The position numbers and the translations under genes were made by a program. Under the pieces are notes generated by a model that saw nothing but the letters and a program-made list of their open reading frames with translations, had not been told where the DNA came from and searched no databases. Positions 8,436-16,700 of a DNA stretch of 30,292 nucleotides are shown in pieces (the first letter of the stretch is position 1; every line of letters begins with the position of its first letter). The stretch is from a virus. Location of the stretch: IMG/VR virus record IMGVR_UViG_3300025168_000416, positions 1-30,292 of that record; one strand, given 5' to 3'.

Positions 8436-9152
8436 ATGGTAAATATAGATACAGTATATCAAAGAGTTTTAGCTTTAGCTAACAAAGAGCAGAGAGGGTA
8501 TATAACGCCCCAGGAGTTTAACTTATTTGCCAACCAAGCTCAGATGGATATATTTGAGCAATATTTTTACGATATAAATCAATTTTTAAGAGTACCAGGT
8601 AACAACACTATGTATGCGGACCCAGTAGATATACTTGAAGAGAAAATAGAGATATTTCACAAAAGCGCGACTATCCCTGGAAGTAGCGGTGTTTTTGGCC
8701 TAGCCACCGCCTCTAACGCGCAGGGATTATATAGGTTAAAACAAGTAAGATACAACAACCCAACACTTGGACATGGCGTTAAGGTTGAAAAGCTAACTCA
8801 CGACAAATTCACAATGGCGGCAAACTCCCCTTTAACCGCGCCTACTTTAAAAAGACCAGCTTACTATTTAAAAGGTGACAAGATCATAGTCAAACCTAAT
8901 AGTATAAACTCTATAGATGTTAATTACATTGTAAAACCAGCAAAAGTAAATTGGACTTACGTGGTTGTTGGTGAAAAACCATTACTAAACGTTAATGCCA
9001 ATGACTACCAGTCTTTCGAACTACATCCATCAGAAGAAACAAAATTAGTTATAAAAATACTAGCATTAGCTGGAATCGCTATAAAAGATCCTAGCTTGTA
9101 CCAAGTAGCTGGAGCAGAAGATAATAAGAATATTCAACAAGAAAAACAATAA
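8436..9152 (+). CDS. Probable head-to-tail adaptor / neck ring protein
   Basis: This 238-residue protein begins MVNIDTVYQRVLALANKEQRG and continues with YITPQEFNLFANQAQMDIFE, a helical N-terminus of a kind I recall from many uncultured marine phages, where it lies in the neck and tail block. The helical N-terminal part (residues 1-60), a beta-rich middle (about 90-190, with YYLKGDKIIVKP) and a helical C-terminus fit an adaptor of the T7 gp11 or P22 gp4 class, which bridges portal and nozzle. Position supports this: it lies between the head genes and the giant nozzle gene. The next gene starts four bases after its stop, so the two are probably cotranslated. The assignment is inference from position and rough architecture, with no diagnostic residue. 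Confidence 0.55.
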   Translation: MVNIDTVYQRVLALANKEQRGYITPQEFNLFANQAQMDIFEQYFYDINQFLRVPGNNTMYADPVDILEEKIEIFHKSATIPGSSGVFGLATASNAQGLYRLKQVRYNNPTLGHGVKVEKLTHDKFTMAANSPLTAPTLKRPAYYLKGDKIIVKPNSINSIDVNYIVKPAKVNWTYVVVGEKPLLNVNANDYQSFELHPSEETKLVIKILALAGIAIKDPSLYQVAGAEDNKNIQQEKQ

Positions 9153-9155
9153 TAA

Positions 9156-10742
9156 ATGGGATTATTAGACGACACAACGCAAAATGCTTATTATCAAGGT
9201 GGTGAAAAAGGTAGCTATCAATTTACTTCACTTGAAGATATTGTAAACTACTTTATGGTGATTTACGTAGGCGAGGGCAAGACTATAAGTAAAGTTAGTA
9301 AAACTGATGTTGCTTTTCACGCACAAAGAGCAATGCAAGAGTTATCATTTGATACTTTTAAATCCGTTAAATCTCAAGAGATACTTTTACCGCCATCAAA
9401 CACAATGGTATTACCACACGACTATGTGAACTACACTAAAATATCGTGGAGTGATGCTGCTGGTATAAAACATCCTTTATATCCAACTTCTAACACTTCA
9501 AATCCATTTAAAGTATTACAAGAAGCAGACGGTTCCTATGACTTTGTGCTAAGCGCTACTGGTGTTTTTTTAAACGGGAGTTTTGATGACGATATAGTAG
9601 GACCACCTAACGGTACGGTTAACGAACTAGCTTGGAAACAATCAAAAGACTATGGTGACTTTTATTCTTCTACTGGCACAACTAGAGGGGTTGTATCAAA
9701 CCGCTACGAATGGAGACACGTTGCGCAAGATTTTAACGGCGCGAACAGTGGAAGGCACTTGGCTTTATGGCAAGAAGTAGATGTAACAGAAATAGACTTT
9801 ATAACTTTATCAGCCAAGGGACTATCATCTTCTATAGCAACGGGTAACCCAGGGGTTGGGATTGTTAGAATAGGTTTTTCTACTCAAGTTGATTTAACCG
9901 CTCAAACTAATAGCAATCAAGGAGGTTATAATCCTAGAGATAAAACAAATCCTATTTTGCAAGGCGGTGGAGCAACGTGGAAACAAAGTAGAAATATGGA
10001 TACTACTATATACGATGTTCCTACCTTGAGTGGTGGTCTTAATTATATTCAGTTTGACGCTGGAGATAATACCTTGTCCGCTGCTACAGAGTTAGTTGAT
10101 ATTGATGTTAGTAATTTAACTGGAACGGTATATTTATTAGCTGTTAGTAGTGGTGGAGATTTTGATTCTAACGCTGTCACTGGTACTCGAAGTGCTTCTA
10201 ACGCTGGAAACAACACCGAAGCATTAAACGCTATAGACGATGTTGTTTTATCATTTGAGGCTGACGGTGCAAACATACAATCAGGAGGAGAGTCTACAAC
10301 TTGGTCAAGTTATAAATCACATACGCCAAATGACAATGTTGATAAGTATGACGACGGTACTTACGATTTAGTTAGAGGTGAAAGATATGGAATAGAACCT
10401 CAACACGCTCAGGTTAATGGATCATATTACATAGATAACTTGCGAGGATTAATCAATTTTAGTTCTAACGTTTCAGGAAAAACTGTGATCTTAGATTATA
10501 TAAGCGATAGTTTAGGTACAGATGGGGAGATGCAAGTTCATAAATTTGCAGAAGAAGCTATGTATAAATGGATTATGTACGCGGTATTATCCACAAGAGC
10601 AAACACTCCAGAGTATATAGTGCGTAGGTATCAAAAAGAAAAATTTGCAGCAACTAGAACAGCTAAACTAAGGTTATCAAATATTAAATTAGAAGAGTTA
10701 ACTCAGATATTAAGAGGTAAATCTAAATGGATTAAACACTAA
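9156..10742 (+). CDS. Probable neck ring protein with a large inserted beta domain
   Basis: This 528-residue protein has two parts that resemble a widespread marine-phage neck/tail protein. They are residues 1-128 (with DVAFHAQRAMQELSFDTFKS and VLPHDYVNYTKISW) and residues about 405-528 (with HAQVNGSYYIDNLRGLINFS, GEMQVHKFAEEAMYKWIMYA and a C-terminus ending ILRGKSKWIKH). Together these make a core of about 250 residues, close to the length of the preceding gene product. Between them lie about 270 residues rich in Gly, Ser, Thr and Asn, with alternating hydrophobic beta-strand patterns (DFITLSAKGLSSS, GIVRIGFSTQ, TGTVYLLAVSSGG), probably an inserted beta-sandwich exposed on the neck. Three bases separate it from the nozzle-like gene. 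The ring role is inferred from order: adaptor, this protein, nozzle. The insertion boundary is approximate. Confidence 0.6.
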   Translation: MGLLDDTTQNAYYQGGEKGSYQFTSLEDIVNYFMVIYVGEGKTISKVSKTDVAFHAQRAMQELSFDTFKSVKSQEILLPPSNTMVLPHDYVNYTKISWSDAAGIKHPLYPTSNTSNPFKVLQEADGSYDFVLSATGVFLNGSFDDDIVGPPNGTVNELAWKQSKDYGDFYSSTGTTRGVVSNRYEWRHVAQDFNGANSGRHLALWQEVDVTEIDFITLSAKGLSSSIATGNPGVGIVRIGFSTQVDLTAQTNSNQGGYNPRDKTNPILQGGGATWKQSRNMDTTIYDVPTLSGGLNYIQFDAGDNTLSAATELVDIDVSNLTGTVYLLAVSSGGDFDSNAVTGTRSASNAGNNTEALNAIDDVVLSFEADGANIQSGGESTTWSSYKSHTPNDNVDKYDDGTYDLVRGERYGIEPQHAQVNGSYYIDNLRGLINFSSNVSGKTVILDYISDSLGTDGEMQVHKFAEEAMYKWIMYAVLSTRANTPEYIVRRYQKEKFAATRTAKLRLSNIKLEELTQILRGKSKWIKH

Positions 10743-10745
10743 TAT

Positions 10746-13700
10746 ATGCCAGAAATTAAAAACACTTTCACTCAAGGTAAAATGAACAAAGACCTTGATG
10801 AAAGACTAGTTCCAAATGGACAATACAGAGATGCAATGAACGTACAGCTTTCAACGTCTGATGGATCAGATATTGGAACAGTGCAGAATATATTAGGAAA
10901 CAAAAGTATTGAAAACGTAGTTGATATAAATGATGCTAAGTGTGTTGGTAGTGTTTCTGATGAAGGTAAAAATAGATTGTTTTGGTTTATTAAAAGCAAC
11001 TATGTAGACGCTATTATAGAATACTCTGTTGATATGGGTGTTAGTGCTGTGTTAGTAGACACTAAAGCAAATACATCTGAATCTGTTTTAAAGTTTCCTA
11101 ACAATATCATAACTGGTATAAACGTGTTTGACAACTTGTTGTTGTGGACAGATAACACCAACGAGCCTAGAAGAATAAATATAGACAGGTGTAAGAAAGG
11201 AAATCCAGCTATAACTTCATTGCAAACCGCTCCGCACACTAAATTAATAGTACAGGATGTAGACGAGGGTGATATTAAAGAAGATCACATAACCGTTATA
11301 AAGAAAAGCCCGTTAAAGCCTTTATCATACACTATACTACCTTCTAGTTTAGACAACAAAAAACCTTTATTTGAAAAAATATTCCCTAGATTTTCTTATA
11401 GATACAAGTATATAGACGGAGAGTACTCTACTTTCGCTCCGTTTACAGACGCGGTGTTTAACTCTTTGTATAGTGAAGATTTAGAAGGTGATCCTTATAA
11501 CCAAAACAACGCGTACGGTACAGAGGACCCTTATAACAACGGTATGCGTAATATGATTAACAGTGTAACACTGTATAATTTTATTGCTGGAGACATGCCT
11601 AAGGATGTTGTAGAAGTAGATTTGTTGTATAAGCAAGAAAATTCTACTGTTATTTATATATTAGAAAACATAAAAAATGATAGTAGCTATTGGAATAACG
11701 ATGGGTCAAACGCTAGTTCTAGTTATAAAGGATCTTTTGAAGTAAAAACAGAAAACATATACGCGGCAGTTCCAGAAAATCAATCTTTAAGAATATGGGA
11801 TAATTCACCTAAATCTGCCTTAGCGCAAGAGGTGACTGGCAATAGAGTTGTTTACGCTAATTACAAGCAAGGTTACGATCTATTAGACCAGAACAATAAT
11901 AGTTTAACACCTGTCTCTAGAGCAAGTTATGTAAATAGAAATATACTAGAAGATTCTTATGATTTTGAAAAAGGTGGTATACCTTCTTTAAAGTCACAAA
12001 GAGATTACCAGGTTGGAGTTGTTTATGGGGATAAATATGGTAGAGAAACTCCGGTGTTTACAAACGAAGATTCATCATTTAAAACTATTTGGGAAGACGC
12101 TAGTTCTTCTAATCAAATAGAGGCTAGTCTCTCTACTACTCATCCAAAATGGGCAGATTATTATAAGTTTTTTGTAAAAGAAACTTCTGGAGAGTACTAC
12201 AATTTAATAATGGACGCTGTCTACACTCCTACAGTAGAAGATCTAGATGAAATAAACGAAAAGCATGTTTGGCTTTCTTTTCCTTCATCTGATAGAAATA
12301 AAATCTCTACAGAAGACTATATGTCAGTAAAAAGGTTTTTAGACCCAACCGTTACTAGCGCTGTAAGTACGGAGAACAAGTATAAAGTTTTAGATGTTCA
12401 AAACGAAGCTCCAGAAGCTATTAAATACAAATATTTAAGGTATGGTAATATATCAAACGACAATGATGATTTAAACAGCTTGTTCTTTACAGACGCAACA
12501 TTACGTCCAGTAGCTGGTTCAGATTACATAATGATAAGTAAAACCGCTTACTTAAACCATGTTCAGGGTAAAGGTATGAACTTAACCTTAAACGAGCCTA
12601 CTGGAGCAAGTGAAAATATAGGTGATTTATATATAAAATTTACAAGAACATCTGGAGATGGTGAAGACCAAACTGATAGGTATAAAGTAAATAACGTTAG
12701 AGTCAGTGGTACTACTTATTTGATAAAACTAGAAAAGGGAATATCTACTACAGATGCAGCTATAATTATTGACGAGGCCGATCCTGCTAACCCCGACTTT
12801 AAGTCAGATGTCAACATGGTTATAGATAGAAAAGTGGTGAAGAACTTAGAGGCTTTTTCTGGTAGATTTTTTGTTAAAATAAGTAGAAGAGGTGTTGTAG
12901 GTGATCTTCAAGATGCTGAAGAAACAGAGTTGATAAACCGTGTGACTGAAGAAAAAAATATATACTGGCACGCGGATGTTCGTAATACCACAGATTACAA
13001 CCCCACTACCGGTATTATAAATTCTGATTCTGAACATACTAATGTAAGTAACAGTACTTTAACAACAAAAACTGTAGCTAATATTAGTAGTAATATAACT
13101 AACACGGAAACAGGGTGGGATACCATATTGACCGCGGTAGAACCGGCAAGTAAATTCTTTATAGATAACATGTATTTTGCTGCTAGTCAACCTAACCTAA
13201 CAGACGAAGCTTACGCTAGATACTCTGGACATGGTTGGAAAGGCGGGACGCCTAGCCCTATTGGTGATATAAGATACCCTACATGGCAAGGATTGAACAT
13301 TTTGGGTGATAACACGGCAGATTTTGCACCTCCCCTTCCATCTCATTACGAACAACAAGGGTTCGGAACTAGTAACCAAGATAGGCGTAGTGTAGGACAT
13401 CCTAATATAAACGTTGTGAAGCCAAACGATCCAGGTGATAACGGAGAGAATATGATTAATGGTATGGATGGTATCATTAAGACAGATGTAAACCAAATAG
13501 ATGGTAATGGTATAAAAAAATGGAAAAAGAACGTTGCTGTTGGTTATACAGGTAATTCAACTTATTATCAAAATGATTATGGAAACGTATCAGGTAAGCA
13601 GGTTATACATTTATCTTTTTTAGGCCCAGGAGCTGATTTGCACAATGGTAATTTTATTTCTGCATCGACCTTAAGTGGTCGCGGAGCTAATGGTTTGGCT

Positions 13701-16700
13701 AGGCAGTTACAAGGTATATTTGGAGGTGGAGTTTTTACAAATGAAAACGGATTTAATATTAGAGGAGAAAACTCTATATTGTGCGAGCAAGTTAAAAACG
13801 GGTTGGTAACTAAAACAAACAACCCTGGAACAACTACTGGTTCTCACGGTAAGGAAGGTTACGGCACAACTACCACTCATTTAAACAATCATCTTAGACA
13901 ATGGCTTCCAGAGTGGTCAGGTGGTAATTATAACGCAGACGTAAAGCGTGTTATAGATAGACTTCAAGGTGGTGTGAAGTTTAGATTTGAGGGTGATACA
14001 GATAGGGTTTTTACTATAGAGTCAGTGAAAGTAAAAAGATTATACAACCACACCTCTTGGAGAAAAATATTTAAGTGGGACGGCGTCGCTAATAGTGGAA
14101 ACGTAGTTACAAGAGGCGATAGTGTTGAAGACGCCGCTGTAGCTTGGGGTAACACAGCTCCAGGTGCTACGGCAACCGGTCTAGCAGGGGATTTATATAC
14201 TAAAATTAAAGATTTTGGAAAACGAAACAATAGAAGAGTTTGTTATATAATAACGTTAACTGATGATAGCCCAGATATAATTAACGGTGCTTTTAATCCT
14301 GTTGATGGTAACGAAAATAGTGGGCACGCTTTAAACTCGGTTGATTTTGAAAAAATACAATTTATAGATCCAGGCTTTAACTTACTGTCAGGTAATATAT
14401 CTCAAAATCCAGCTATATGGGAGACAGAACCTAAAGAAAACGTTGATTTAGATATATATTACGAAGCTGGGCAAGCATGTCCAATAACATTAACAGACGA
14501 AAATAGAGAGCTGTTTGCACCAGTGGGCTGTAGAGTTGAAATATCTGGAACGCCAAGTTTAGCAACAGGTGATCCTAACGTAATAGGATCCCCTTATTCT
14601 GTAACCTTTCCTTCAGAAAACAATTTATCCTCTTGGGCAGATGGAAATGTTATAGTATTAGACCTAGGTGTTGATTCGGAAGACGGTTCAGCAACTAATC
14701 TAATATACAATGGTATAAAAGTTAAATTTATAAGAGAAGATGGTAGTTATACCACTGGTGCAATAGTAGACGGTGATCCTGCTACCGCGCCAACATACGC
14801 TCTTAATAATAGAAAAGAGTTTGAAATTAGACCTCTTACTGAAACAGGATTAGGTTGGTATAATTGTTTTTCATTTGGTAATGGTATAGAGTCAAACAGA
14901 ATTAGAGATGACTTTAATGCTATGAAGATTTCTAACGGTGTTATAGCAAACTCTACTTTAGATAGGCTGTACGCGGAAGAGCATAGAAAAAATGGCTTAG
15001 TATATTCTGGAATATATAATTCAACAAATAGTATTAATAACCTTAACCAGTTTATTGCGGCTGAAAAGATTACAAAAGATTTAAACCCTACGTACGGTAG
15101 TATACAGAAACTTTTTTCAAGAAGAATAAGTTTAATAGCTTTTTGTGAGGATAGGGTAGTTGGTATTACGGCTAATAAAAACGCTTTGTATAATGCTGAT
15201 GGAAATCCACAGATAGTCGCTTCCAATGCTGTGTTAGGTGATGCTAATCCTTTCGTTGGAGACTACGGTATATCTAAAAACCCGGAGTCGTTTGCTAAGG
15301 ACTCATATAGAGCATATTTCACTGACAAACAAAGAGGTGCTGTACTTAGATTATCTATGGATGGTTTAACTCCTATATCAGACGCTGGAATGCACGATTA
15401 CTTTAGAGATAACTTAAAAACTGCCGGAAAGTTAATTGGTGTATATGACGATCACAAAGAAGACTATAACTTAACGTTAACAGATTTTTTACCAGAAAAC
15501 GTTATTGTTAATGGATTAATAGAAGAAGGTGAGGGAGGTTCTACGGAGTCATTTAATACAGCTGAAATTGTTATAGACGGAGGTTTTTCAAACGGTACAA
15601 ACGTAACTTTACCATCTACACCTGCAAATATTGCTAATAACTCAGATTTAGATAGTGATACTATTATAACTAACTATCCAGAAATAACTCAAGGAAGTTT
15701 ACAGGCTGAACAAGAAGAAAAAGTAGCTTACAATTGGAGTTTTGATCAACCTACTACGCCTCACACAATAATATACCATACTATAGAAGACACTAATTAT
15801 GGAGATTTTTTCTCTGTACCAGTAGGAGAAAACACAGATAAAGCTAGTGAGGCAATGTGGGACTTTCAAAATTATGGCCAAGGGTTTAATGCAACAAACT
15901 CTGGACATCACCCGTACTTAAAGAATGCTAATGGTAGCGGAACCGGTCAATCTAGTATTTGGGCTAAAACACAAAACTTAAATAGTGATTTAGTTGACCC
16001 AGAAGTATCAGGTGTAAATAACACAAATCCTACTACTAGTTCTAACCCAAATTATTTTGCTAACGCTATTGATTCAACTATTTTTCACAAAGAAGAATAC
16101 AAAGTTACTTTTACAGTACAGAATTACTTAAATCCTAATGATACAACTCACCACAGCCAAACAGGAGGAAGCCCGACGGACAACTATATAGATTTACAAG
16201 TATTGCTGTGGTCAAATCAGATTTTAAATTATGGGAATTATACTACAAGTACAATGCTGAACTTTCACTCAGATGGCACAACTCCTTATTTTGCCGATGG
16301 AATAGAGACTGTTAGTACTGCGGAGGATTATAATGCTGGATGGTTAACAAGTAACACCCACACGTTTAACGACGTGCCTTTAACCAATTCTAAAACCTTT
16401 AGCTTTCACTTCATGTTAGAGGGAGAAGAAGGTGTGGAAATAGATACTTTAACAGATCCTAGTAACAACATGTTGCTAAGTCCAATAGCTAACTACTTTA
16501 ATATACGCTTCTACAATGATAAAAGTAATTTATCTAGAAACTCAGTTATTATTAGAGAGCTTAAAATAGAAAAAACAAGAAAAGTAACAAGTCCAGGTAA
16601 TAACTTTTCACAACCTTATATACCAGCTGAACCACCAGCAGATGTATTAGCTTGGGCAGAGGTTGAGCACGTTGCCGTTAACGACTGGTCCGCTAATGCA

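Noticed and set aside
14747-15226. 159-codon minus-strand open frame inside the giant tail gene
   Set aside because: It lies wholly antisense to a well-supported gene, and its composition (Leu/Ile/Ser-rich) is that of a reverse complement of an AT-rich coding frame; no start context or domain.
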